A DNA stretch of 64,000 nt from Bradyrhizobium diazoefficiens USDA 110 (lineage in GTDB: Bacteria > Pseudomonadota > Alphaproteobacteria > Rhizobiales > Xanthobacteraceae). The DNA lies in assembly GCF_000011365.1 (NCBI RefSeq), contig NC_004463.1, positions 1,784,001 through 1,848,000 on the forward strand, in the 5' to 3' direction. Positions 55,309 through 64,000 of the stretch are shown one piece after another. Positions within the stretch are counted from its first letter, which is position 1, and every line of letters starts with the position of its first letter. Position numbers and translations under genes: made by a program. The notes under the pieces are model-generated. The model had not been told where the DNA came from, searched no databases, and saw only the letters and a list, made by a program, of their open reading frames with translations.

Positions 55309-56140
55309 GGTCTGTACCTAAATAGCGCCACGTGATTCTCTTGCCTACGTGTTGATTCGGGGGCGAGAGAATGCGCGCTGGTTTGTTTTGGCTGAACGAC
55401 AGGCAATGGGCGCGTATCGAACCGCATCTGCCGAGGGGACTGACGGGGCCGGATCGGGACGACGACCGACGCATCGTCAGCGGCATCATTCACATGCTGC
55501 AATCGGGTGCACGATGGCGTGATTGTCCACGTGAATACGGCCCTTACACGACGATCTACAATCGCTTCAATCGCTGGGCCAAGCGAGGACGATGGTGCGC
55601 AATCTTCGAAGCGCTGGCCAAGCCTGGCGAAGACGGCGTCGTACTGTCGCTCGACTCGACCTCGATTAAAGCTCACCGGTGTGCCTCCGGCGGAAAAGGG
55701 GGGAGCACAATCAAGCAATCGGCCGCTCGCGCGGAGGCCGCACGACAAAAATCCATGCGCTGAGCGATCCGCTCTGCCGGCCGGTCGTCCTGCATCTGAC
55801 TCCAGGCCAGGATGCCGATATCGCTGCGGCTCCCGATGTCCTGGCGCTCGCGCCACCCATGAGCGTGCTCCTCGCCGACAAAGGGTATGATGGCGACAAG
55901 CTTCGCGGCGCAATCATTCGTCGCGGCGCCAAGCCCGTAATCCCCAATAAATCTAACCGTGTCGTCATCCATCGCTTCAACAAACGCGCCTACAAAGGAC
56001 GAAATGTCATCGAACGCTGCTTTTGCAGGCTCAAGGACTTCCGGCGCATCGCCACGCGATATGACAAGCTCGCCCGTAATTTTTTGGCCGCTGTTCATCT
56101 CGCCGCTCTCGTCGCATATTGGCTCAATTGAGTCTGGACC
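55309..56140 (+). mobile_element. IS5-family (IS427/IS1031-like) element, copy c (best copy)
   Basis: An 832-bp element between CTAG repeats (55305-55308 and 56141-56144). OrfA runs from the ATG at 55371 (MRAGLFWLNDRQW) to 55763; orfB overlaps it in another frame to 56131 (ending VAYWLN). A slippery run AAAAGGGGGG at 55694-55703 lies in the overlap, as expected for programmed frameshifting to give the full DDE transposase. Confidence 0.88.
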
Positions 56141-56224
56141 CTAGTTCAAGCAAAGCCCAAACTGCACCGAGAGCGCGCCCACGCCAGTCAGATCATCGCC
56201 TAAAAAGCGGCCGTGCGGACGGCC

Positions 56225-56590
56225 AGAGTCGAATCCTCTTGGTCTGGACTCGCATCATCATACCGGACGGCAACTCGATCGTGCTGGAGCGCCAGCCGGG
56301 CGCCGACAGTGGTGGTTATGCCGGACTCGAGGACGATGTCGACAACCACTGGGGCATGCTATTCAAGGCCGCCGTTCTCTCGACCATGCTCAGCGTCGGA
56401 GCAGAGGCGGCACGAGCCAAATGAGAACAACCTCGTTCAAGCGATCCGTAGCGGTGCGTCCATCAGCATCAGCCAGACCGGCCAATTGGTCGTGCAGCGT
56501 CAGCTCAACATCCAGCCGACGCTGACCATCCGGCCAGGTTTCCGGTCCGCGTGATCGGCACGCGCGATTTGGTGCTGGCGCCCTACAGCA
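56225..56590 (+). pseudogene. trbI: TrbI C-terminal remnant (conjugation)
   Basis: IIIPDGNSIVLERQPGADSG and GLEDDVDNHWGMLFKAAV, then in another frame NNLVQAIRSGA, VVQRQLNIQPTLTIRPG and, in a third, RDLVLAPY, match the VirB10/TrbI outer-membrane-spanning channel subunit. Two frameshifts and loss of the N-terminus make it a pseudogene. It marks the relic of a Trb mating system as found on symbiosis ICEs. Confidence 0.8.
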
Positions 56591-56603
56591 ATGGAGGAGC
56601 GCC

Positions 56604-56894
56604 ATGACGAAGCTCAAGCTTGGGCCGCTTGAAGACGACAAGCCAGTCAAGCTCACGACCGAGCTGCCGGCGGCGGTCTTTAGGGATCTCAGAAGCTACG
56701 CCGAGATCCTGACGCATAGCGTAGGTCTGATGACGCGGACCGAGCCTGCTAAACTGATTGCGCCGATGATCGAGCGTCGCATGGCGACCGACCGCGCCTT
56801 CGCGAAAGCACGGCGAAATACACTCAGCTCGCACCTCGGTCATAGCGTTCACGACGCAGGTCAAGAAACGGACGCAACGATGGATTGCCGTTAG
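56604..56894 (+). CDS. DUF2274 protein, Trb-associated, altered C-terminus
   Basis: A 96-residue protein beginning MTKLKLGPLEDDKPVKLTTE, with LPAAVFRDLRSYAEIL and LIAPMIERRMATDRAFAKAR, the DUF2274 pattern that commonly follows trbI. After KAR the sequence departs from the family, probably through a frameshift, though such proteins are short and little is lost. Function unknown; probably DNA-binding or accessory to conjugation. Confidence 0.72.
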   Translation: MTKLKLGPLEDDKPVKLTTELPAAVFRDLRSYAEILTHSVGLMTRTEPAKLIAPMIERRMATDRAFAKARRNTLSSHLGHSVHDAGQETDATMDCR

Positions 56895-57199
56895 CTTGCC
56901 GCCAGTAAGCGCGAAAGCTGAGCACAGGGTTTGCCGGTTCGGGAAGGCAAGGCGTCCAGCCATAAGATGTATTGGCCGAACAATTCGGTCGTCAAATCGG
57001 CCGGCGCCTGAACCCTGCCGCTATCGGCGAGAAAGCGGGCAAAGAACTTCAGTGCTTTCCAGCATTGGTGACGCGTGCTAGGTGACGACGATGCATGATG
57101 CCCCCGGAACGCCTCGGCATAGGGAGCAACAAATTCGGCTGGAAGATTGGGTTGCCCGAGGTCGAACCGCTGCGCCGGTTCGCCCCACGCATCCCGGAA
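56891..57199 (-). pseudogene. Integrase N-terminal (core-binding) fragment
   Basis: About 100 residues (FVAPYAEAFRGHHASSSPST, RHQCWKALKFFARFLADSG, LTTELFGQYILWLDALP) look like the SAM-like arm- or core-binding domain of a tyrosine recombinase. The catalytic domain is absent, and the 5' end is cut by the third IS6 copy. Its assignment rests on pattern only. Confidence 0.5.
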
Positions 57200-57200
57200 C

Positions 57201-58016
57201 GGCATCGTCAACTTAATCGACCGCCGAGCCGAAGGCGGCGATTCTCAGAGGTCGAGATTCGGCGATAGCGCTTGTCATGGAGATCTCGCGCCAAGTCGCA
57301 AAGGCTCGCTCGCGCGAAGCACGACGGAAGTCGGCGGTGGCGGCTCCGGCATAGGGGATGTGGAAAAGGTTCGCGACCTGATCGTGAACTGACAGAAAGC
57401 GTTGAGCCTGATGGGACGATTTGAAACGCTTCATGATCCGCTCGCGTCGGCTGATGAGAATTTTCGGCCCGATTGTTGAGAGCTTTGTGCTGGCGATGTT
57501 CGACGTGAAAGCCCATCTTCGCCCTCGCAGCGCCGTACGAACGCAGCTTATCCGTGATCATCACGCGCGGCGGCGTGCCGGCGGATTTCAAGAGCTTCTT
57601 CATGAGAAGCTGCGCAGCGCGCGAGTCTCTTCGGCGCTGGATCAAGACGTCGAGAACGAAGCCATCCTGGTCGACAGCGCGCCAGAGCCAATGTTGTTCG
57701 CCCGCGATCGAGATAACGACCTCGTCCAGATGCCATTTGTCACCGCGGGCGGGAGCGCGCTGGCGGATCCGATCGGAGAACGGCTTGCCGAATTTCCGTC
57801 CCCACTGGCGCACGGTTTCATAGGTCACGCCAATGCCACGCGCCGCCAGCATTTCCTCGACCATGCGCAAGCTTAAGGGAAACCGGAAATACAACCAAAC
57901 GGCATAGCTGATCACTTCCGGTGGGAAGCGATGGCGGCGATAAAGAGGGGCCCGGGCGGTCGGCATGCCGGTCGTCTACCCCATCGGCCACCCCTATTCG
58001 TTAACTTGACGGTGCC
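57201..58016 (-). mobile_element. IS6-family element, copy 3 (frameshifted transposase)
   Basis: An 816-bp copy with the same ends as copy 2. An 8-bp deletion near 57447, in the segment coding RRRERI in copy 2, shifts the frame after NSHQPTR, so the C-terminal ~70 residues are read only from another frame (57213-57434). It is probably inactive on its own. Confidence 0.85.
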
Positions 58017-58642
58017 GGTTGGGAGTGAGCCTACAAGCTTTGGCAGGCGACCAACTCAACGAGTTAAGGTATTCTGGGGCAAACTCGGTCGCAGATCACC
58101 GCGCAAAGCCGGGACACCGACCAGATCAAGGAGATCACTGATGGCCCACAAGAAACTGGTCAATCAGAGCGGGTTGTTGCTTACAGTGTTACTCATCACG
58201 CGTGTTGGCTCGGAGCCCAACCAGTCCGTGACGACGCGCGGCAGCAGCTGGGATAACGTGCTAAACACACATGACACGCTGGCCTTTAGCGGAGCGGACG
58301 GCCTGAACGTGGTGGGCTCGAATACGTAACCGCGGTCCACGGCGCTACGACCACCGACTCTCTACGGCCTGAACGCCGCCGGCAGTTTGATGGAAGCTCC
58401 CGTCGGCGACTAACGCGTCCCGGAAATCCGACGCTTTGTCGTGCTGAACATCGTCACCTTTCTGTGATCACTTCCAGACAGTGCGTCGCGCCGCCAGTTA
58501 AGCCTGTGGTCAGGCATAGGCAAAAGCGAATCCCTTTAAAGCGATCGTCAACGACGACTATCGCAAGGCCCAGAGAAGCCGGAAACGGACCGGCGCTTCC
58601 CCACATGATGCTCCGGTCCCTATCCAATTCTGAACCGATGAT
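58017..58642. other. No supported gene
   Basis: About 625 bp upstream of the aminotransferase. A frame at 58141-58329 (MAHKKLVNQSGLLL...) is open but unrecognised. The aminotransferase promoter presumably lies near the right edge. Confidence 0.4.
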
Positions 58643-60034
58643 GTGACGCCGACCATGCTGCCCAGTTCTCAACAGGCCCGAGATGTGGCCTATCAGCTTC
58701 ACGCCTATACCAACGCGCGGTCGCACCAACGGGCCGGGCCGCTCATAATTGAACGCGGCGAGGGCCCCTACGTCTTCGACACGGCAGGAAAACGCTACCT
58801 CGATGCGATGGCCGGTCTCTGGAGTGCGGGTCTTGGCTTCAGCGAAAAGCGGCTTATCGAAGCCGCGCATCGCCAGATGCAAATCCTGCCATTCTATCAT
58901 ACCTTCGCATCACGATCGAATGGGCCTTCCATCGCGCTTGCCGAGAAGCTGGTGAAGATGTCTCCGGTGCCAATGAGTAAGGTGTTCTTCACAAATTCCG
59001 GCTCGGAAGCGAACGATACGGTGTTGAAGCTGATCGCCTATCGATCGAATGCAGCGGGCCAGCCTCAGCGCAAGAAGGTCATCAGCCGGTTGCGCGGCTA
59101 TCACGGCGTCACGATCGGTGCGGCAAGCCTGACCGGATTTCCAGACAACCACCGCTCTTTCGATCTGCCGCTCCCCAACATTATGCACACGGGCTCCCCC
59201 CATTTCTACAAGGACAGCCGTGCGGGCGAATCGGAGGAGACCTTTGCTACGCGTCGGGCCGAGGAGCTCGAGTCGCTGATTCAGCGCGAAGGTGCCGATA
59301 CCATTGCAGCATTCTTCGGTGAGCCTGTCATGGGCGCGGGCGGCGTCATCGTTCCGCCGCCGACTTACTGGGACAAAATTCAAAGTGTGCTAAAAAAGCA
59401 TAGCATCCTTTTGGTCGCTGATGAGGTGATTTGCGGCTTTGGCCGGACAGGAAAAATGTTCGGTTGCGAAACCTACAACATCGCGCCCGATGTAATCGTG
59501 GTGTCGAAGCAGCTCACGTCCAGTTATTTTCCGTTATCTGCGATCATAATGAATGACTACATGTTCGAACCAATCGCGGACGAGAGCAATAAGGTTGGAC
59601 TGCTGGCTCATGGCTTCACGGGCGGTGGTCACCCGGTCGGAGCCGCCGTAGCGCTCGAAAACCTCAAACTCATCGAGGAGCGGGGTCTGATTGCGAACGT
59701 TGGCCGCATCGGGGCCTACATGCAGGAACGGCTGCGCACGCTCGTTGACCATCCACTCGTTGGGGAGGTCCGTGGCGTTGGCCTTATTGCGGCAATCGAG
59801 CTGGTGCTGGACAAGAAACGGAAAGTCGCCGCTACTACTCCGGGCGATGTTGGCAGCATTGCGAGCCGGTTGCTGCACGAGCGAGGGATCATCGTGCGGA
59901 ATGTAGACGATGCATTGTCGATATGCCCACCTCTGATCGTCAACAAGGATCAAATCGACGAGCTCATCGACGGGATCACGGGCATGCTCCACGATCTTAA
60001 GGCGACTGTAGTTAATTGTCGCGAGCCTCACTAG
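58643..60034 (+). CDS. Class III pyridoxal-phosphate aminotransferase
   Basis: A 463-residue fold-type I enzyme of the omega-amino-acid:pyruvate/GABA transaminase group. It starts at GTG 58643 or ATG 58655. The cofactor-phosphate motif is FTNSGSEAND, the aromatic stacking region is RGYHGVTIGA, the ring-nitrogen Asp is in LLVADEVICGFGRTG, and the Schiff-base lysine is K289 in VVSKQLTSSYFP. It is complete, with no lesions. The amino donor is unknown; beta-alanine, GABA or a similar omega-amine is typical. In this setting it may use plant- or rhizobium-derived amino compounds imported by a nearby ABC system. Confidence 0.88.
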   Translation: MTPTMLPSSQQARDVAYQLHAYTNARSHQRAGPLIIERGEGPYVFDTAGKRYLDAMAGLWSAGLGFSEKRLIEAAHRQMQILPFYHTFASRSNGPSIALAEKLVKMSPVPMSKVFFTNSGSEANDTVLKLIAYRSNAAGQPQRKKVISRLRGYHGVTIGAASLTGFPDNHRSFDLPLPNIMHTGSPHFYKDSRAGESEETFATRRAEELESLIQREGADTIAAFFGEPVMGAGGVIVPPPTYWDKIQSVLKKHSILLVADEVICGFGRTGKMFGCETYNIAPDVIVVSKQLTSSYFPLSAIIMNDYMFEPIADESNKVGLLAHGFTGGGHPVGAAVALENLKLIEERGLIANVGRIGAYMQERLRTLVDHPLVGEVRGVGLIAAIELVLDKKRKVAATTPGDVGSIASRLLHERGIIVRNVDDALSICPPLIVNKDQIDELIDGITGMLHDLKATVVNCREPH

Positions 60035-60084
60035 CGTTCACTCAACTCCGCTTAGTGCGCCGCGAGTCCGATTGTCTGGACATC

Positions 60085-60427
60085 CATCAATGAGGGGCAA
60101 GGTGCTCGACCTCGCGGTCGACGTCCGCGTCCGGAGCCCGAATTTCGGACGCTACGTTGCCGTCGAATTAAGCGAGCATAACCGGCGGCAACTATGGGTT
60201 CCGCGCGGATTCGCGCACGGTTTCGTTGTGTGCTCTCAGAGACCGCGGACTTTTTCTACAAATGCGATGATTTCTATAATCCGGAGAACGAGGTTTCGAT
60301 CCGCTGGGACGACCCGGTGATCGGTATAAACTGGGGTATCAAAAAGCCGTCGCTCTCGGCCAAGGACGCGGCCGCGCCGCTGCTTGCCGACATCCAAAAC
60401 TTCCATTGTACGGGCGGATACTGGTGA
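60085..60427 (+). pseudogene. rfbC: dTDP-4-dehydrorhamnose 3,5-epimerase remnant
   Basis: GKVLDLAVDVRVRSPNFGRY and VELSEHNRRQLWVPRGFAHG, then in a second frame after about 60230 LSETADFFYKCDDFYNPENE, SIRWDDPVIGINWG and PLLADIQNF, match the C-terminal two-thirds of RfbC/RmlC. The N-terminal third is absent and one frameshift is present. Confidence 0.85.
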
Positions 60428-60758
60428 CGGGAACCCGCGGGCAGGTCGGAGGTGCATTGATGCCCGCAGGTAAAGGGGATCGAGGCTGAAGTATTGGAAG
60501 GTTGAGGAACACGAACCGGTTCACCCGCATCGGAGGGCTGAAATGTCGCCTCCGTCTACACGGCTTAACAGGTGGAATGCTGATGATGATGTCGCCGGAC
60601 AGTCGGCGCATTCGCCGCTGCCTTTGGGCGTAGCCGACAGCTGGATGGTGGGCATTTCACGGACTCTTCCTGGCCGAATCGTGTCTCTCGCTGCAGACCG
60701 GTGCCGGCGGCGCGGGCCGGATCAGCGGGCGGTCGCGGCCGAACGAGGCCAGCTGGGG
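60428..60758. other. No supported gene
   Basis: About 330 bp between the rfbC remnant and the yhaV stop. Nothing recognisable. Confidence 0.4.
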
Positions 60759-61262
60759 TCATCTCCCGCGCGTCGAGCGCGATAGACGCGTCTTGGATTC
60801 GCCAGTCGAGGCCGCGGCTACGAGTTCGTTCCACGAGTCCGGCGGGTTCCCGCGGTCCAGCATCTTCCTGAACACGGCGTAGGCGTCGTTCGCGCTCTCG
60901 TAGGCGCGCAGCGTCGAGTCGTCGTTCACCCAGGCGAGAACGATGATCTTGGCGTCCGCCGATTGCTGATAGCGGAAGAACAGGCGGAACTGCTGCAGCA
61001 ATTTCGCGCGGAACCAGTGCTTGTACTCGTCGCCGAGAGTGCCGCCCTGCCGATAGACGTCACGCGTTGGGTCACTCGGAATGTCGTCGAACGCCACCTT
61101 CAAGACAGCCGACAGGAGCTTCGCGGCGCGCTTCTTCTTGTATCCCTTCGGATCCTTCTTGCGCGCCTTCTCGACCGCCGCGATCATAGTCTCGAACTGG
61201 TCGAGAAATAGCGGATGGGCGTAGACCGTCCAACCGTTAACCCCGAAGGTGTCGTCGCTCAC
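60759..61262 (-). CDS. yhaV: YhaV-family toxin (mRNA interferase)
   Basis: A 167-residue RelE-superfamily ribonuclease, the toxin of the PrlF-YhaV module. It starts NGWTVYAHPLFLDQFETMI and has LRAYESANDAYAVFRKMLDR and DEYKHWFRAKLLQQFRLFFRY, all typical of YhaV. The start overlaps the antitoxin stop by 4 bp. It appears intact and could stabilise this accessory segment. Confidence 0.85.
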   Translation of the reverse strand: MSDDTFGVNGWTVYAHPLFLDQFETMIAAVEKARKKDPKGYKKKRAAKLLSAVLKVAFDDIPSDPTRDVYRQGGTLGDEYKHWFRAKLLQQFRLFFRYQQSADAKIIVLAWVNDDSTLRAYESANDAYAVFRKMLDRGNPPDSWNELVAAASTGESKTRLSRSTRGR

Positions 61263-61600
61263 GTATCGTCTTCCGGCAGCGCCGCGTCGAGATCGACCTT
61301 AACACCCTTGACCAAGCCCTTGCCGCGCGCGACCAGCGACTTCGGCACCGGCCGGATCCGGGCTGGCTCGCTCCCCATGTCGCGGGCCAGGAACGCGAGG
61401 AACGTGCCGATCACCGGATCGCCGTGGTCGGCGCTCAACTGCTTCTTCGCGATCACAACGGTGCCGTCAGCGAGCCCCCGAAACACGACCTGGTCGCGCT
61501 TTCCCAGGGCCAGCATTTTGCGGATGGCGGCGGGCACGGTCGTCTGGCCGCGGTCTGTGATGGTCGCGGGGATCTCGAGGATTTCGGCGGTCTTGGCCAT
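61259..61600 (-). CDS. prlF: PrlF-family antitoxin (AbrB-fold)
   Basis: About 113 residues from the ATG at 61600 (MAKTAEILEIPATITDRGQT), which has AGGAG upstream. The open frame extends to 61687, but that part crosses the operator and is not family-like. ATITDRGQTTVPAAIRKMLA is the swapped-hairpin AbrB/SpoVT DNA-binding region. It neutralises YhaV and represses its own operon. Its stop overlaps the yhaV start. Confidence 0.85.
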   Translation of the reverse strand: MAKTAEILEIPATITDRGQTTVPAAIRKMLALGKRDQVVFRGLADGTVVIAKKQLSADHGDPVIGTFLAFLARDMGSEPARIRPVPKSLVARGKGLVKGVKVDLDAALPEDDT

Positions 61601-61634
61601 AGCGGCTCCTTGCGTCGTCACGACATCCCAATGT

Positions 61635-61648
61635 AATGCATCTGCATT
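61635..61648. promoter_or_regulatory. Inverted repeat upstream of prlF, candidate autoregulatory operator
   Basis: AATGCA-TC-TGCATT is a perfect 6-bp inverted repeat with imperfect extension (TGTAATGCA / TGCATTGTA), 35 bp before the prlF start, where the promoter should be. Binding by PrlF-YhaV is inferred. Confidence 0.55.
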
Positions 61649-61900
61649 GTAAGTCAAGTCTGCCTGGGTGCCTCGAGATGGCCGCAAACTGGCGATTCCG
61701 CCGTCTGGTGGAGTTGGCGCTGAAGCTCAACGAGAATGATGCACAATTGCCCGCCTCCAATGCCGCTGCTACAGCTGTGGCTCGGGGGTCTGCGCGAATG
61801 AATGGAAACTATAGAGCTGGCCCCGCAAATTCGGACAGTAGCTTGAGTGGATTTTCTGCCTGACAGCGGCGAGGATTCTTGCTGCGAATCAGGAGCGAAG

Positions 61901-62206
61901 ATGACGAAGAAGAGCCGCCGGACGCATTCTCCGGCATTCAAGGCGAAGGTTGCTTTGGCTGCGGTCAAAGGAGACAAGACACTGGCGGAGCTGGCGCAAC
62001 TGTTTGATGTTCATCCGAACCAGATCACGATCTGGAAAAACCAGCTCCTGGAAGGCGCCGCCGGCGTGTTTGGGCATGACAAGACATCGGCCGAGACGCC
62101 GGTCGATTTGAAGGCGTTACATGCCAAGATCGGCGAGCTGGCGTTGGAAAACGATTTTTTGTCCGGCGCGCTCACCAAGGCGGGCCTGCTGAGCGCAAAG
62201 CGATGA
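61901..62206 (+). CDS. IS3-family transposase orfA
   Basis: A 101-residue helix-turn-helix protein from the ATG at 61901: MTKKSRRTHSPAFKAKVALA, TLAELAQLFDVHPNQITIW and LKALHAKIGELALENDFLSG (leucine-zipper region). The stop overlaps the orfB start, as usual in the family. Confidence 0.85.
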   Translation: MTKKSRRTHSPAFKAKVALAAVKGDKTLAELAQLFDVHPNQITIWKNQLLEGAAGVFGHDKTSAETPVDLKALHAKIGELALENDFLSGALTKAGLLSAKR

Positions 62207-62307
62207 TCGACCGCGGTCATGATCTTTCTATCGTGCGCCAGGCGAAGGTCCTGAAGCTGGCTCGCAGCACGGTCTACTATGAACCTCGGCCAGTTTCGGC
62301 CGAGGAC
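62203..62307 (+). pseudogene. IS3-family orfB, 5' fragment
   Basis: MIDRGHDLSIVRQAKVLKLA and RSTVYYEPRPVSAED are the start of the orfB DDE transposase. The frame is broken by IS21 copy 2. Confidence 0.8.
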
Positions 62308-62411
62308 TGCGCGTTTCGCGGGATCGTGAGCAAGGCTTTCGGAGCCTTGCAGCGCTTCGGCCGACAACTCAACCGGCTTAGGGATGACCTCGTGGTTAAC
62401 GAGGAAGTCCA

Positions 62412-63791
62412 ATGCCTACCCAGAGATTGTCGATGCGCCGGATCAAGGAAGTCCTTCGGTTAAAACATTTTCAAGGCCTGCCAGAGCGGGCCATCGCGCG
62501 GAGCGTGGGCGTCAGCAACGGCGTTGTGCACAGCTACCTGAGCCGCGCCCGCTCTGCTGGGTTGAGCTGGCCGCTTCCGGAGGGAATGACCGATGAAGAC
62601 CTGGAGCTTTTGCTTTTCCCGGCCCCACGACCAGCGTCTCAGAGCCCGCAGCGGCCGGTGCCCGACTGGAGCTACATCGATAAAGAGCTCCGCCGGCGCA
62701 ACGTAACCCGTCGCCTGCTCTGGGAGGAGTATCGCGCCGTTAATCCCGACGGTTTCGGGTACACGTGGTTCTGCACTACCTACGAGGCCTGGAAGGGGCG
62801 GGTCCGACCTTCGATGCGGCAGATTCATCTGGGCGGCGAGAAGGTGTTCGTGGATTTCGCCGGCGACACCATGGACATCGTCGATCCCCTGACCGGGGAA
62901 GTGCAGCCGATGAAGCTGTTCGTCGCGGCGATGGGCGCTTCGAACTACACCTACGCCGAGGCCTGCCCCAGCGAGAGCTTGGCCGACTGGATCCGGGCCC
63001 ACGTCAACTTGTTCACGTTTTTGAGCGGAACGCCGACGTTCGTGGTCTGCGACAACCTCAAAGCCGCCGTCAGCAACCCCGACCGCTACGATCCCGGCCT
63101 CAATCGCACTTATGCCGAGATGGCGAGCCATTACGGCACGGCCATTCTCGCCGCACGGCCGCGGCGCCCAAAAGACAAGGCGAAGGTCGAGGTCGCGGTG
63201 CAAATCGCCCAGCGCTGGATTCTGGCCCGGCTGCGCAATCAGCGCTTCTTTTCCCGGGCCGAGCTCAACGCCGCCATCAAGACACTCGTCGACGAACTCA
63301 ATGCTCGTCAAATGCGTGGCTTCGGCTCAAGCCGCGCCGAACTGTTTGCCGAACTCGACAAACCCAAGCTAACCCCGCTGCCAGATCAGCCTTATGCCTT
63401 CGCACGCTGGAAGCGCTGCCGCCTCGCTCCCGATTATCATGTCGAGGTCGACGGCCATTGGTACTCCGCGCCGTATCGTCTGATTGGCGAGCTGGTCGAT
63501 GCCCGTATCGACGATCGGACGGTCGAGATCTTCCACAAGGGCCAGCGGATCGCCAGCCATGCCCGCGCGCCCAACCGACGCGGACACACCACCATCGCCG
63601 ACCACATGCCCAGCGCCCATCGCCGCTACGGCAAATGGACCCCCGCCGCGGTGATCGCCGCCGGCGAGCGGATCGGTCCTTCGACAGCAGCGTTTTTCCA
63701 GGCCGTGATCGACGCCCGGCCCCATCCAGAACAAGGCTTTCGAACCTGCCTTGGCATTCTGGCGCTCGTCAAAAGCTACGGCGCCGACTGA
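62412..63791 (+). CDS. istA: IS21-family transposase IstA (copy 2)
   Basis: 459 residues, matching copy 1 except for very few substitutions (Met after AGDT, Lys after RYG). All catalytic blocks ([31 protein letters not shown]) are present. Confidence 0.9.
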   Translation: MPTQRLSMRRIKEVLRLKHFQGLPERAIARSVGVSNGVVHSYLSRARSAGLSWPLPEGMTDEDLELLLFPAPRPASQSPQRPVPDWSYIDKELRRRNVTRRLLWEEYRAVNPDGFGYTWFCTTYEAWKGRVRPSMRQIHLGGEKVFVDFAGDTMDIVDPLTGEVQPMKLFVAAMGASNYTYAEACPSESLADWIRAHVNLFTFLSGTPTFVVCDNLKAAVSNPDRYDPGLNRTYAEMASHYGTAILAARPRRPKDKAKVEVAVQIAQRWILARLRNQRFFSRAELNAAIKTLVDELNARQMRGFGSSRAELFAELDKPKLTPLPDQPYAFARWKRCRLAPDYHVEVDGHWYSAPYRLIGELVDARIDDRTVEIFHKGQRIASHARAPNRRGHTTIADHMPSAHRRYGKWTPAAVIAAGERIGPSTAAFFQAVIDARPHPEQGFRTCLGILALVKSYGAD

Positions 63792-63796
63792 CCGGA

Positions 63797-64000
63797 ATGG
63801 CCAAGGCCTTCGAGGAGCAGCGCCGATCGCCCGATCTCGAAGCCCTGCCGTTCGAAGATCGCATCGGCCTGTTGGTCGACCGCGAAGCCGCCGAACGCGA
63901 CACCAGGCGGCTCACCACGCGCCTCAAGATCGCCGCACTGCGCCAGACTGCTTGCGTCGAGGACGTCGATCTGCGCACCCCGCGGGGCATCGACCGCGCC
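63797..64000 (+). CDS. istB: IS21-family helper IstB (copy 2, 5' part only)
   Basis: The first ~68 codons of istB (MAKAFEEQRRSPDLEALPFE...) continue to the window edge. Same sequence as copy 1 over this part. It begins 5 bp after the istA stop. Confidence 0.88.
   Translation, partial: MAKAFEEQRRSPDLEALPFEDRIGLLVDREAAERDTRRLTTRLKIAALRQTACVEDVDLRTPRGIDRA

Larger units (their letters stand above)
61818..62307 (+). mobile_element. IS3-family element, interrupted by IS21 copy 2
   Basis: The left end begins TGGCCCCGCAAATTCGGACA. OrfA is complete and orfB is present only for its first ~35 codons before IS21 copy 2 begins at 62308. The rest should lie beyond the window. Confidence 0.75.
62308..64000 (+). 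mobile_element. IS21-family insertion sequence, copy 2 (runs off the window)
   Basis: Nearly identical to copy 1 but in the opposite orientation. Its left end has only one of the three iterated terminal units: TGCGCGTTTCGCGGGATCGT is joined directly to the sequence that follows the third unit in copy 1. The right end is outside the window. Confidence 0.88.

Noticed and set aside
58141..58329. Small frame upstream of the aminotransferase
   Set aside because: No homology pattern recognised and no convincing start context.

Overview
The window reads as part of a symbiosis island of a Bradyrhizobium-like rhizobium. The evidence is nodulation-factor sugar genes (nolK, noeL, nodM), three type III effector genes (nopE with two GDPH self-cleavage motifs, a family-12 glucanase of the gunA2 type, and a leucine-rich-repeat E3 ligase of the nopM type), several tts boxes (GTCAGctTnTCG...) placed just upstream of them, remnants of a Trb conjugation system, and a very high load of insertion sequences and broken genes. 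High GC and alphaproteobacterial-type codon use fit this.

Layout. 0-9.5 kb: an RND efflux permease, nolK-noeL on the minus strand, and nodM. 9.7-17 kb: decayed accessory DNA with a cold-shock-like gene, a phasin-like gene, a broken tyrosine integrase, a broken higBA pair, three copies of a ~140-bp repeat, and IS256 and IS66 remnants. 17-24.4 kb: a complete IS21 element, a phage tape-measure fragment, a truncated EAL-domain gene, two tiny genes behind a tts box, an IS5-family element and an IS701-family element nested at its end. 25-31 kb: nopE, a small acidic tts-box gene, the glucanase gene, an IS6-family copy and a chimeric IS3/IS110 transposase. 32.3-49.7 kb: a defence island. 49.7-64 kb: a second IS6 copy, nopM, amino-acid ABC permeases, another IS5-family copy, trbI/DUF2274 remnants, a third IS6 copy, a class III aminotransferase, an rfbC fragment, a prlF-yhaV toxin-antitoxin pair, and an IS3 element interrupted by a second IS21 copy that runs off the end.

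The defence island is the most interesting part. It is bracketed by two clusters of the same degenerate ~18-bp repeat (core ATCGAGTCryTCTTAAAG), and its right edge lies about 25 bp from the 3' end of a tRNA-Ile(CAT) gene. Its left third is a decayed cassette: an unknown gene, a membrane protein, a methyltransferase, and a UvrD-type helicase with a PD-(D/E)XK nuclease domain, each with at least one lesion. Its centre is a Wadjet (jetABCD) plasmid-defence operon in which jetA carries a one-base insertion. Its right third is an intact, tightly overlapping four-gene operon: a cNMP-binding/class III cyclase protein, a tandem-cyclase protein in which the catalytic residues look split between the two halves, an E2 (ubiquitin-conjugating-like) protein with a cysteine-rich tail, and a large protein combining a nuclease-like N-terminus with a DUF1488-like C-terminus. 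A divergent XRE repressor/ImmA-type protease pair sits between Wadjet and this operon, with a repeated 13-bp sequence in the shared promoter. I infer a cyclic-nucleotide plus E2 immune system under repressor/protease control. The gene families are recognisable; the combination and its function are inference.
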